This document shows, piece after piece, positions 7,900 through 14,898 of a stretch of DNA of 28,232 nucleotides (positions within the stretch are counted from its first letter, which is position 1; each line of letters starts with the position of its first letter). The notes beneath the pieces were generated by a model that was given only the letters and a program-made list of their open reading frames with translations, made no database searches and was not told the origin of the DNA. Origin of the DNA: an uncultured Clostridia bacterium (GTDB lineage: Bacteria > Bacillota > Clostridia > Lachnospirales > Lachnospiraceae); NCBI GenBank assembly GCA_937896665.1, contig CALBNS010000080.1, positions 1 to 28,232 of the forward strand, in the 5' to 3' direction. The position numbers and the translations under genes are program-made.

Positions 7900-8112
7900 A
7901 TGGGTAAAATAGTCCTCCGCTTGGATAGAATGATGGTGGAAAGAAAAATGACCTTAAACGAACTTGCAGAACGTGTAGGAATCTCAAATGTGAACCTTTC
8001 CAAGATCAAAAATAATAGAGTAACTGCTATTCGCTTCACTACCCTTGCGGCAATCTGTGATGTACTGGAATGTGAAGCCGGAGATATTATTGAATATCAG
8101 AAAGAGAATTGA
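7900..8112 (+). CDS. Small Xre-family HTH regulator (DUF2975 partner)
   Basis: A 70-residue protein that is essentially one Cro/CI-type HTH: LDRMMVERKMTLNELAERVG (8-27), the recognition helix near ISNVNLSKIKNNR, and a final CEAGDIIEYQ typical of the YozG-like short regulators. It has a GGAGG site with ideal spacing to the ATG at 7900. It shares an operon with the DUF2975 gene 10 bases upstream; such pairs are common in Firmicutes and the HTH protein probably regulates its own operon. Confidence 0.8.
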   Translation: MGKIVLRLDRMMVERKMTLNELAERVGISNVNLSKIKNNRVTAIRFTTLAAICDVLECEAGDIIEYQKEN

Positions 8113-8139
8113 TAGACAAATTAAGCGAGGTTACAAAGA

Positions 8140-8298
8140 ATGGCATTCAAAATAGTCGCTCTATTGCTGATGGCGATATTTTACGTCTGCTATTTCAGCA
8201 AATTTATTATTCAAAAGAAAAAAGGAATTATAACCTCTCAGACCGGTAGAGGTAAAACCGGATTCGTCAAGGTCATTGAATGTACGTTTTGGCTTTAA
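8140..8298 (+). pseudogene. N-terminal fragment of an isoprenylcysteine methyltransferase-like paralogue
   Basis: A 52-residue frame MAFKIVALLLMAIFYVCYFS...TGRGKTGFVKVIE aligns over its whole length with residues 1-48 of the next gene (MVYQIIAISLMIAFYGIYF...GNGKKGFPKFIE). It then stops after CTFWL. So a second member of the family was cut to its first transmembrane helix and loop. It probably followed the HTH gene in the original operon. The 100 bp that follow hold no recognisable remainder. Confidence 0.6.
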
Positions 8299-8399
8299 TA
8301 TTTTTTATGTGTTTTTGGATGCGGATATAGGTTTTTTTGTGATTTTGACCGTTCTGTATAAACAGATATTATCAAGTGAAAACTTACGGAGGTTATGGA

Positions 8400-8993
8400 A
8401 TGGTATATCAAATAATTGCAATCTCCCTTATGATTGCATTTTACGGAATTTATTTTATAAAGCTGTTTAATCAGCGAAAACGAGGAATTCAGACAATTCA
8501 ATTAGGCAATGGGAAAAAAGGTTTTCCGAAATTTATAGAAGTTGCATTGAAAGATGTAACATATCTTGTTCCCCTCATTGAAGTAATCAGTATTTTCCAA
8601 AATACATACCTTGATTTTGTATGGTTGAGAATTACAGGTATAACATTAGGAGTATTGGGTGTTACTATCTTTGCGGTATCAGTACTTACAATGCGTGATA
8701 GCTGGCGAGTAGGTGTTCCAAAAGATGAAAATACGGAGCTTGTTACATCTGGAATATATGCTTTTAGTCGAAATCCTGCGTTCCTCGGATTTGATTTAAT
8801 CTATATAGGGATATTCGCAATGTTTTTTAATGTGAGTTTGCTAATTGTTACTTTGTTGGTTATTGTGCTTCTGCACTTGCAAATAGTAAATGTAGAAGAA
8901 GATTTCTTGCTCGAAACATTTGGTGAGGATTATCTGAATTATAGAAAAAGTGTCTGCCGTTACTTCGGGCGAAAAAACAACCGGCGGCGGTAA
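8400..8993 (+). CDS. Isoprenylcysteine carboxyl methyltransferase-like membrane protein
   Basis: A 197-residue membrane protein with four to five hydrophobic segments. It carries the family signature SRNPAFLGFDLIY (near 118-130) and, after a last membrane span, EEDFLLETFGEDYLNY, the motif of the ICMT/PEMT superfamily that binds S-adenosylmethionine. The bacterial substrate is unknown. The ATG at 8400 is preferred over the upstream GTG because GGAGG lies 7 bases before it. A truncated paralogue precedes it. Confidence 0.75.
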   Translation: MVYQIIAISLMIAFYGIYFIKLFNQRKRGIQTIQLGNGKKGFPKFIEVALKDVTYLVPLIEVISIFQNTYLDFVWLRITGITLGVLGVTIFAVSVLTMRDSWRVGVPKDENTELVTSGIYAFSRNPAFLGFDLIYIGIFAMFFNVSLLIVTLLVIVLLHLQIVNVEEDFLLETFGEDYLNYRKSVCRYFGRKNNRRR

Positions 8994-9145
8994 ATTGAAC
9001 CAATCAACATAAACACCGATAATTATTCTATGGGTTTTGAGAGTATGTAAAAGACTTTTGACACGCAAAAATACTTGATGTCAATGCTCTTTGATAGCGA
9101 AAATATGATTTTTTGATTAGTATGAGTATGCGAGGAGGTGAAGAG

Positions 9146-9733
9146 ATGGAACTCGGAAAGCAAATAAAAAATTTTCGTCAGGAAGCGCATTTGTCTCAAG
9201 AGGAATTAGCAAATCGTGTTTATGTTTCAAGGCAAACAATCTCAAATTGGGAAAATGATAAAAGCTATCCAGATGTGAGTAGTTTGGTATTACTGAGTGA
9301 AATCTTTCAAATTTCTCTTGATAATCTAATCAAAGGAGATATTGATGTTATGAAAGATGTAATTCAAAAAGAAGAAATTGCAAAAATGAATCGCTATGGA
9401 AAAATCTACACTATAATGTTGATTGCTACTGTTGTTTTGGCGGTTCCGTTATTCATATGGCTTGGTGCTTGGGCACTCATTCCTTGGGGGAGTGTTTGGG
9501 CAATCTCTATGTATTTTGCCTTTAAGGTTGAAAAAGTAAAAAAAGATAATGATGTTCAAACCTATAAAGAAATTGTCGCATTTTCTGAAGGAAAACTATT
9601 GGATGACATACATAAGCAGCGAGAAATAGGTAAACGTCCATATCAGAAGATTCTCTTAGTTATAGGTAGTGCACTGATAACATTTGTTGTTTGCGTATTA
9701 ATTGGGTTTCTGATGCATATCTTTTTGAACTAA
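9146..9733 (+). CDS. Xre HTH regulator with C-terminal membrane domain
   Basis: A 195-residue protein. Residues 1-60 are a Cro/CI-type HTH (LGKQIKNFRQEAHLSQEELA, then VSRQTISNWENDKSYPD). Two membrane segments follow at about 88-121 and a final one at about 172-192. This membrane-anchored Xre type is common in Firmicutes and usually controls nearby membrane or resistance genes. The ATG at 9146 has GGAGG 8 bases upstream, so the upstream ATGs of the frame are not used. It stands alone between the methyltransferase gene and a converging C45 hydrolase. Confidence 0.82.
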   Translation: MELGKQIKNFRQEAHLSQEELANRVYVSRQTISNWENDKSYPDVSSLVLLSEIFQISLDNLIKGDIDVMKDVIQKEEIAKMNRYGKIYTIMLIATVVLAVPLFIWLGAWALIPWGSVWAISMYFAFKVEKVKKDNDVQTYKEIVAFSEGKLLDDIHKQREIGKRPYQKILLVIGSALITFVVCVLIGFLMHIFLN

Positions 9734-9816
9734 TAGTGGTAGACGCTAAAATTCAGTCTTGTAGAGAGACTGAAAAGCAAAAGAAGCTTTGAATTTTCCG
9801 AACTAAATAAAAAACA

Positions 9817-9858
9817 TTACATAGCAGTCATGCATTACGGTGTGTGGTTGCTTTTTAT
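9817..9858 (+). terminator. Wobble-rich terminator, copy 1
   Basis: AGCAGTCATGCA (9823-9834) pairs over all 12 positions with TGTGTGGTTGCT (9841-9852), four or so pairs being G-U, with a six-base loop and a T-run. It terminates transcription from the Xre gene. A near-identical 40-bp copy is at 11031-11072. Confidence 0.7.
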
Positions 9859-9864
9859 GTTAGA

Positions 9865-9904
9865 ACAGAAAAAACGGCAACTCCAGATAAAATCCAGAGT
9901 TGCC
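9865..9904 (-). terminator. Terminator of the C45 hydrolase gene
   Basis: On the minus strand GGCAACTC (9897-9904) pairs with GAGTTGCC (9876-9883) and is followed by a T-rich run. It lies just beyond the stop codon at 9912. Confidence 0.75.
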
Positions 9905-9911
9905 ATAGATA

Positions 9912-10925
9912 TTATTTCAGGATATGGAAGCGGGTATCTTCCTTAAACTTTCGTCGTGAAGGATTGCCTTCCGTGCGATAGATTTTCTTGTTGGTGAGGT
10001 CATAGATGACTGACCAGACAGTATCTTTTCCTGTTTTTCTATCATACTGACAAATGAAACCATTTTTCCCGGACAGAAGTTCTGTAGCAGAGTCATGTTC
10101 CATGTATTTGGCTTTCTGCTTCAGAGTTTCCACCAAGGTTTGATAGCGTGGCTCTGCTTGCCAATTATCAATGCCCGCAACATTGTATTTCGTCATCGGA
10201 GTGGAGTGAAAAACTTTGGTTGCGCAAACGTAAGGCTTTTGTTCTGAAGGCTGGATGATTGCCGTGTTTTCAGAACAACACTCAATAACTGCGATAGTTC
10301 CAAAACTATCAGCGACAGTGAATGTTTGTGCAGAACTGATTGGTAGCGTATGAATACATTCAATAACCTCTTGTGTGCTTTTGCACTTCTCCAAGAAGTA
10401 GCGTAGCAAAAGTCCTGCGTTCATACCGGGCTTAATGGAAACCGGTTTAATAGAAGTAAGACCAATCGCCAGACAGTGTTCGTTAATGCCATCTTCCATT
10501 TGGACAAATGCGGTCGTGTTGCCTGTAAAAGAATACGACGGAGATGAAAAGCGGTAAATGACATTCATATTGTTTTTTTCAAGTTCGGTAAGAAAATCAC
10601 TGTTACGACCGAACAAGCTCTGCTCATCGTTGGCAATCGCAAAGCAGGAACAGTTACATGATGGTGGCATTGCATACATACTAAAAAGAAATGCCTGAAG
10701 CGCATTTACATCGCAGTTTTGTCCGTCCGCTATTCCTTGAATTTCATCAAGAATCTCGGGAAAGTATTCCTGATAAACAGGAACACATAACTTGGAAAAC
10801 TCCAATCTTTCCTGTGTGATTGGAAAACCAATATTGTTCAAAATAAAATTGCCGTGTTGGGCTAATAGGGCACCCCATTTGAAACCAATTTCATAGTGTG
10901 TCCCATTAAATCTTCCATGATACAT
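9912..10925 (-). CDS. C45-family (acyltransferase/linear amide hydrolase) peptidase
   Basis: A 337-residue protein of the N-terminal-nucleophile hydrolase superfamily that includes isopenicillin N acyltransferase. The likely nucleophile is Cys92 in NCSCFAI, exposed after self-cleavage of the first 91 residues. GRNSDF (106-111) and the NAGLLLRYFLEKC and TVADSFGTIAVIE regions are typical. In this family the substrates are amides or acylated amino acids; the exact one cannot be told. No signal peptide is seen, so it acts in the cytoplasm. The ATG at 10925 has AAAGGAG upstream. The gene is flanked by direct repeats of a terminator-like hairpin (9817 and 11031), suggesting a cassette insertion. 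Confidence 0.78.
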   Translation of the reverse strand: MYHGRFNGTHYEIGFKWGALLAQHGNFILNNIGFPITQERLEFSKLCVPVYQEYFPEILDEIQGIADGQNCDVNALQAFLFSMYAMPPSCNCSCFAIANDEQSLFGRNSDFLTELEKNNMNVIYRFSSPSYSFTGNTTAFVQMEDGINEHCLAIGLTSIKPVSIKPGMNAGLLLRYFLEKCKSTQEVIECIHTLPISSAQTFTVADSFGTIAVIECCSENTAIIQPSEQKPYVCATKVFHSTPMTKYNVAGIDNWQAEPRYQTLVETLKQKAKYMEHDSATELLSGKNGFICQYDRKTGKDTVWSVIYDLTNKKIYRTEGNPSRRKFKEDTRFHILK

Positions 10926-11030
10926 AAGTAAGCTCTCCTTTGTTAAAATAGGGAGCTACCGGCAACTCGTGATAATGGTAATCCAATAAAAATTTATTGT
11001 CAATAGATCAAAATTTTATATTCAAAAAAG

Positions 11031-11072
11031 TTACATAGCAGTCATGTACTACGGTGTGTGGTTGCTTTTTTC
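11031..11072 (+). terminator. Wobble-rich terminator, copy 2
   Basis: AGCAGTCATGTA (11037-11048) pairs with TGTGTGGTTGCT (11055-11066) and is followed by six Ts. It is almost identical to 9817-9858. With the C45 gene between the two copies on the opposite strand, this looks like a duplicated terminator flanking an inserted gene. Confidence 0.65.
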
Positions 11073-11087
11073 CTGACATAAATCAAT

Positions 11088-11165
11088 AAGGCATATCAAC
11101 AGGCATGATGCCTGGGATAATCTTCGGATTGCCTTTACATTACATAGCAGAGGCTATCTTTTTTG
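11088..11165 (+). ncRNA. Candidate structured leader: three-way junction plus terminator
   Basis: AAGGC (11088-11092) pairs with GCCTT (11131-11135), enclosing two hairpins: AGGCAT/ATGCCT at 11101-11113 and AATC-TTCG-GATT at 11119-11130 with a UUCG tetraloop. After nine bases, ATAGC-AGAG-GCTAT followed by CTTTTTT (11144-11164) forms a terminator. This leader-plus-terminator lies about 210 bp upstream of the acetyltransferase gene. I do not recognise a known riboswitch. It could be the leader of that gene or an unrelated small RNA. Confidence 0.4.
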
Positions 11166-11267
11166 AGACCTATGTGCTATGATTAGCACAAGAAACTTGA
11201 ATTTTCATTTCTGTTAATCTCGCCGAAAGGCTTGATTATAAATATTATATTTTAAGGAGATTGCTGT

Positions 11268-11303
11268 TTGAGAAAAAACAACACCTTGGAGATTGTAGCA
11301 TAA
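11268..11303 (+). CDS. Possible 11-residue leader peptide
   Basis: TTG at 11268 lies 8 bases after an AAGGAG site and opens a frame of 11 codons reading MRKNNTLEIVA before TAA at 11301. The stop codon is inside the first of two mutually exclusive hairpins (11299-11316 and 11306-11340). This is the arrangement used for translation-dependent attenuation in front of resistance genes. The peptide itself is not one I recognise. Confidence 0.35.
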   Translation: MRKNNTLEIVA

Positions 11304-11340
11304 CCGGGAGGTTATGAAAACAATCAAATCGTAACCTCCC
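11299..11340 (+). promoter_or_regulatory. Mutually exclusive leader hairpins before the acetyltransferase
   Basis: CATAACC-GGGA-GGTTATG (11299-11316) and GGGAGGTTA (11306-11314) pairing with TAACCTCCC (11332-11340) share the GGTTA segment, so only one can form at a time. No T-run follows the second stem, so it would act on translation or RNA stability more than as a terminator. A ribosome on the leader peptide would cover the left arm of the first hairpin. Confidence 0.45.
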
Positions 11341-11375
11341 AGCATTGCAGTCAACAACCATCAGGAGGAAAAATA

Positions 11376-12002
11376 ATGAATAAAAATGACTATATTATCC
11401 GTTTGGAGAGAAAAGAAGAATACAGAGAAGTTGAAAATTTAGTGAGAGAAGCCTTTTGGAATGTGTATCGTCCGGGATGCTTAGAACATTATGTGTTGAA
11501 TCAATTAAGAAAAGATGATGCGTTTGTATCTGAACTTGACTTTGTGATGGAGAAAGATGGAGAGTTGATTGGACAAAATATGTTTATGCATGCAACAATC
11601 AAAGCAGATGATGAACGAGATATTCCTATTATGACAATGGGACCAATCTGCATTACACCAGAGTTAAAAAGACAGGGATTTGGAAAGAAATTGTTGGATT
11701 ATTCTTTGGATAAAGCAACGGAACTTGGTTGTGGAGCGTTGTGTTTTGAAGGTAATATCAACTTTTATGGAAAAAGTGGATTTACATTCGCAAGCGAGTT
11801 TGGAATTCGTTATCATGATTTACCTGAAGATGCAGATGCATCATTCTTCCTTTGTAAAGAACTGATTCCGGGATATTTAAGTGGCGTTACGGGTGAGTAT
11901 ACACCGCCACAAGGATATTTTGTGAATGAAGACGAAGTAGAAGAATTTGATAAAGGATTTTCATATAAAGAGAAATTGAAACTTCCAGGTCAGCTTTTCT
12001 AA
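11376..12002 (+). CDS. GNAT-family N-acetyltransferase
   Basis: A 208-residue acetyltransferase. The acetyl-CoA loop is KRQGFGKKLL (about residues 98-107), preceded by the beta-strand MTMGPICITPE and followed by GCGALCFEGNINFYGKSGF typical of the YhbS-like subgroup. It transfers acetyl from acetyl-CoA to an amine; the substrate is unknown and could be a small molecule such as an antibiotic. The ATG at 11376 follows AGGAGG. A leader with a small peptide and switching hairpins precedes it, and a large hairpin terminator follows at 12015. Confidence 0.8.
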   Translation: MNKNDYIIRLERKEEYREVENLVREAFWNVYRPGCLEHYVLNQLRKDDAFVSELDFVMEKDGELIGQNMFMHATIKADDERDIPIMTMGPICITPELKRQGFGKKLLDYSLDKATELGCGALCFEGNINFYGKSGFTFASEFGIRYHDLPEDADASFFLCKELIPGYLSGVTGEYTPPQGYFVNEDEVEEFDKGFSYKEKLKLPGQLF

Positions 12003-12014
12003 GAAAACGAGTAG

Positions 12015-12075
12015 AAAGCAGTGTTTTCGTGAGTGATACGATTCGTATCACTCATGTGACACTGCGTTTCTTTAT
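12015..12075 (+). terminator. Long two-tier terminator after the acetyltransferase
   Basis: An inner perfect 11-bp stem TGAGTGATACG/CGTATCACTCA (12030-12054, loop ATT) lies inside an outer GCAGTGT/ACACTGC stem (12018-12065), followed by a T-rich run. A group II intron fragment starts four bases beyond the T-run. Confidence 0.8.
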
Positions 12076-12078
12076 GTT

Positions 12079-12237
12079 GTGTGCCAAGCATCGCACTAAT
12101 CTAGCTAGTGAAAGTCTAGCCACGGGTATTTACCGCCAAGTGTAGCGAACCACAAGTTGGCATCAGTAATGGTGTGGATGAAGGAAGTGGTGTAGCAAGG
12201 TTCTTGAGCCTACGAACAGAAACTTGATAAGCCAATT
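12079..12237 (+). ncRNA. 5' fragment of a group II intron
   Basis: Starts with GTGTGCC, the group II 5' splice-site sequence, and continues with AAGCATCGCAC and GAACCACAAGTTGGCA, then GAGCCTACGAACAGAAAC, all of which I recognise from domain I of bacterial group II introns of Clostridia. The catalytic domain V, the reverse transcriptase gene and the 3' end are missing; PAP2 sequence takes over within 40 bp. The intron sits directly behind a strong terminator, a placement favoured by class C introns. It cannot splice. Confidence 0.6.
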
Positions 12238-12269
12238 AGGTGGGTAAGGTTGCAACTCAAACCAAAGCC

Positions 12270-12434
12270 CTAATAAAAGCTTTTGTTATTTGCTTTTCTG
12301 TTTTTATGGTATTAGGCGGATTGATTTCCGGTGTACATTGGTTGACGGATATTGTCGGATCTATTATGCTCAGTTTGGGATTGTTTTGTATCTACAAAGC
12401 GAGTGTTTTGTTGTGTAATAAAGGAAATAGTTAA
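12270..12434 (+). pseudogene. PAP2-family phosphatase, C-terminal fragment
   Basis: About 54 residues remain: ALIKAFVICFSVFMVLG, then LISGVHWLTDIVGSIMLSLG. This is the last membrane helices and third motif (SGVHWLTD) of PAP2 lipid phosphatases, in which a His and an Asp belong to the active site. The Arg that usually stands before LISGVH is Gly. The first two thirds, with the other active-site motifs, are gone. The frame opens inside the intron fragment, so any start codon there is accidental. Confidence 0.65.
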
Positions 12435-12455
12435 GGAGGTTCTGCAATTCACAGC

Positions 12456-12839
12456 ATGGGAGAAGCTGTCATTCAATGCCACGGTTTAATTCTAACAACA
12501 TGCCAGGCAGAAGAAACAAATGAAAATCATAAGATTTTCATTGAGAGAGTTGAAGATGAATATTATGTTCGTATTGAGCATGATATGACGAAACAGCATT
12601 ATATTTCTTTTATCGCAGGATTGGCATTCGATAAAGTTCAGATAATAAAATTATATCCTGAGGGAAATGCGGAGGCGAGACTAAAAATAAATGGCGTAAA
12701 AAAAATTCTTTTTTACTGTAATAGAGATGGATTGTTTTTTGTTGTGCCTGTTAAAGGAATAGATCATAAACAAACTGCTTATGATGATTCAGAAGAACGT
12801 AAAGCATTAGAACAAGCTGCAAAGGTACTATTTGGATAA
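12456..12839 (+). pseudogene. Superoxide-reductase-like (desulfoferrodoxin fold) protein, 5'-truncated
   Basis: 127 residues with MTKQHYISFIAGLAFDKVQ (44-62), KLYPEGNAEARL and FYCNRDGLFFV, the pattern of a desulfoferrodoxin-like domain seen in Clostridia zinc-ribbon proteins. Relatives normally begin with a Cys-rich zinc-ribbon before GEAVIQCHG; here the frame is blocked by a stop at 12432, right at the PAP2 fragment, and the first Cys pair is missing. An AAGGAGG lies 16 bases before the ATG, so a shortened product might still be made. The role in oxidative stress is inferred from the fold only. Confidence 0.5.
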
Positions 12840-12969
12840 TGCTTAAGAAGATACAAATTTCAGTCTTACGGAGAATATATGGGCAGTGCGATCTGTGATT
12901 AGGGAAACAGCGAGTTGCTTTTCGATATAATATTTTTGCTGTATGATGTATGTGGAGGTGGAAATTCGC

Positions 12970-13487
12970 ATGGAAACAAAAGATATAATATTAGAATTAC
13001 GGAATAAAGCAGGATTATCTCAGGATGAACTTGCAGAAAAAGTATTTGTTACTCGTCAGGCTGTATCACGTTGGGAAAATGGAGAAACAATACCGAACAC
13101 CGAAACTTTAAAATTGTAATCTAAGCTGTTTGATGTTTCTATTAATACTCTTTTGGGTTCTCCACGACAATTGATATGTCAATGCTGTGGTATGCCTTTG
13201 GAAGATAGTAACATCAGCCGTGAAATTGACGGAATATTTAATGAAGAATACTGCAAATGGTGCTATGCCGACGGAGAGTATATGTATCATAATATGCATG
13301 ATTTAATTGATGTATGCGTAAACCATATGGCAAATGAGCACTTTACGCCTGATCAAGTTCGTTTGTACATGAAAGATATGCTCCCTAAGCTAAATTATTG
13401 GAAACAATATAAGAATTTGGCTGGGGCGGATAAGTTTGAAAAGTTTAAAAAGCAGCTTATGAATGAAATCAATGATTTGCATATAAG
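12970..13487 (+). pseudogene. Xre HTH / zinc-ribbon regulator with internal stop
   Basis: The ATG at 12970 (GGAGGTGG upstream) opens an Xre HTH of 49 codons (LSQDELAEKVFVTRQAVSRW). TAA at 13117 interrupts it; the frame then continues without a shift as SKLFDVSINTLLGSP followed by a zinc-ribbon domain (CQCCGMPLED, EEYCKWCYADGEY) with four to six Cys ligands. Relatives read Leu at the stop, so one base change TTA to TAA explains it. The C-terminus is also lost: after NEINDLHIRM the sequence passes into a phage HNH gene in another frame at about 13488. A dead gene unless the stop is read through. Confidence 0.75.
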
Positions 13488-13748
13488 AATGACAGAGCCT
13501 ATGCAAGTGAGCGTGGCTATGGTGCCAAGTGGCAGCGTGAGAGAAGGAAGTTCTTAGATAGTAATCCATTCTGTGTGAAGTGTTATGAAGAAGGTCATAT
13601 CACTATGGCTACAGTCATGGATCATATCAAACCTCATCGTGGAGACCAGAAACTCTTCTGGGATCGTGGGAACTGGCAGCCTTTATGTGAGCATCATCAT
13701 AATGTTAAGACAATGACGGAAGACAGATATGTGGAGTATAAGTTTTGA
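13488..13748 (+). pseudogene. Phage HNH endonuclease, 5'-truncated
   Basis: From 13488 a frame different from the zinc-ribbon gene reads NDRAYASERGYGAKWQRE, FCVKCYEEG, VMDHIKPHRGD (first His of the HNH motif), NWQPLCEHHHNVK (Asn and last His) and stops at 13748. Cys pairs C-x2-C and the CEHH supply the structural zinc. This is the HNH protein that stands beside the terminase genes of many HK97-type phages and assists DNA packaging. The N-terminal Cys-rich part is absent and no start with a ribosome site is seen in the remaining sequence. Confidence 0.72.
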
Positions 13749-13852
13749 GAGCGAGGGTAGGGGGTATTTGAATTTCTACAGGCCTTAGTCTCCAAGACCG
13801 GCGCCCCCTCTTCTGTGCAAAATCGCGAAATGAAAGATGGGGGTATGACATT

Positions 13853-13881
13853 AAAAAACCACCTCCAAAAGGAAGTGGTTT
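13853..13881 (-). terminator. Terminator of the PBECR4-like gene
   Basis: GTGGTTT (13875-13881) and AAACCAC (13856-13862) form a 7-bp stem extended by GGA/TCC, loop AAAA. On the minus strand it is followed by a T-run. The stem overlaps the stop codon of the nuclease gene. It could also work for transcription from the left. Confidence 0.7.
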
Positions 13882-14555
13882 TATTGTGAATCGACGGATT
13901 TTATTCCAGTATTATCTGAAGATGCCGTATCCTGAGTTTCGGTAGATGTGTCCTCAGGCTTTGTTTGAGTTGATAAGCGATCCAATAGAATATCGGTGGT
14001 GTTAGAAGGAATATGTATTCGTTCTTTCTTCATCAGTGTTCTAGCCCGTTGGTTTGTTTCATAATCGCGATCACCTTTTTCAAAAATGGAGCAACAAAGG
14101 AAATCACATTTTAATTCACCTTGTTCGTTTGCCTTGATGATAAAGATGAAATTATCGACATTAAAATGCCTGGATATCAAATAATCTGCTTTAATGCCTG
14201 TAATGAAGGGATACATGCGTGGCATGTATGAATATAAATTGAATTCGTTATCAAGAGATTCCTTCAAATGTACTAATGCTTCAAGTCGAGGTTTTATCAT
14301 ATCCTCGTACTGGGCTGCTTCTTGAACTTTTTCAAATAGTATTTTACCTTCAAGAATTCTATCAGCAATTTTGGCAGAAGAATAATTAGGAAGTGAGATA
14401 TCTTTCATATACTGGAAGCCAGCTAAATGAGGATAATCTTCCAAAGAAAAGGTAAGATTAATTGGATACAGCTGCTTCTTATAGCCATATGTGAACAAAT
14501 ATCTATATTCAGTTATTTCTTTCCAGGCTTGTGCAGACTGTTGTAATAGATCCAT
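13881..14555 (-). CDS. PBECR4-like predicted nuclease
   Basis: A 224-residue protein, antisense inside the phage packaging region. Its pattern (YLFTYGYKKQLYPINLTF, then FSLEDYPHLAGFQYMKDISL) is what I recall for the PBECR4 domain, a member of the barnase/EndoU/colicin/RelE nuclease fold found on prophages. The His of PHLAG and later Lys/Arg residues are candidate catalytic positions. Residues 195-224 are a Ser/Thr/Glu-rich tail. The ATG at 14555 is chosen over the one at 14600, because the latter lies inside an intrinsic terminator; AAAGGA precedes it by about 10 bases. Upstream on the same strand is a promoter and a terminated structured RNA. The family call is from memory and needs confirmation. 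Confidence 0.55.
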   Translation of the reverse strand: MDLLQQSAQAWKEITEYRYLFTYGYKKQLYPINLTFSLEDYPHLAGFQYMKDISLPNYSSAKIADRILEGKILFEKVQEAAQYEDMIKPRLEALVHLKESLDNEFNLYSYMPRMYPFITGIKADYLISRHFNVDNFIFIIKANEQGELKCDFLCCSIFEKGDRDYETNQRARTLMKKERIHIPSNTTDILLDRLSTQTKPEDTSTETQDTASSDNTGIKSVDSQ

Positions 14556-14572
14556 ATGTACCTTGTCCTTTG

Positions 14573-14749
14573 CAAAAAATAAAGGACCCTGCCAATGCAA
14601 GGCCCTTAAAAAGCGTTTTCATTCAGTTCCGAAGAACCTATTCGGTTTGAGGTTATCGCATAACCCAAGGCCAGGCTCCACAACCGGCTGCATGCCGACA
14701 CAGTCAATTGCTTCAACACCACGATAGCTGATCAACGCCGCTATCCTCT
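14573..14749 (-). ncRNA. Candidate structured small RNA upstream of the PBECR4-like gene
   Basis: Transcription predicted from the promoter at 14756-14783 would start near 14749 and end at a perfect 11-bp stem with a four-base loop (14582-14607, two or three G-U pairs) followed by TATTTTTT, giving about 175 nt. Inside are hairpins GGTTAT-GCG-ATAACC (about 14651-14665), CCGAA/TTCGG (about 14630-14646), CGGC/GCCG (about 14685-14697) and GATAGC/GCTATC (about 14723-14745). There is no convincing open frame. I see no clear tandem repeat of the kind found in ToxI antitoxin RNAs. The terminator ends 18 bases before the nuclease start codon. Confidence 0.55.
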
Positions 14750-14755
14750 GACTTC

Positions 14756-14783
14756 ATTATATCACAAAAATACTCGTAGTCAA
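14756..14783 (-). promoter_or_regulatory. Strong extended -10 promoter of the antisense RNA
   Basis: On the minus strand TTGACT (14778-14783) and TATAAT (14756-14761) are 16 bp apart, with TG one base before the -10. It is one of the best promoters in the window and faces the small RNA and PBECR4-like gene. Confidence 0.75.
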
Positions 14784-14898
14784 CAGAAAAACGAGTTTTT
14801 TGAGGAACACCATTTGCTTCGTGTTCTTAAATATTATATGTAGAAAAATAAGTTCTGACAATAGAAAATATTGGAAATTAAGGAAGGAGGGGGTTCCG

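Noticed and set aside
9057..9110. Promoter from TTGACA at 9057 for the Xre-membrane gene
   Set aside because: No -10 at a proper distance could be found; nearby TATGAT is far too distant.
13749..13852. Possible phage cos site between HNH and the terminase genes
   Set aside because: GC-rich stretches are present as expected near cos, but no defined cos sequence can be shown by eye.
14491..14727. Plus-strand frame of 78 codons
   Set aside because: It is opposite the structured RNA and terminator of the antisense unit, with no ribosome site or family resemblance.
14573..14749. The small RNA as SRP RNA, tmRNA or RNase P RNA
   Set aside because: None of the conserved core motifs of these RNAs is present, and the context is a phage module.
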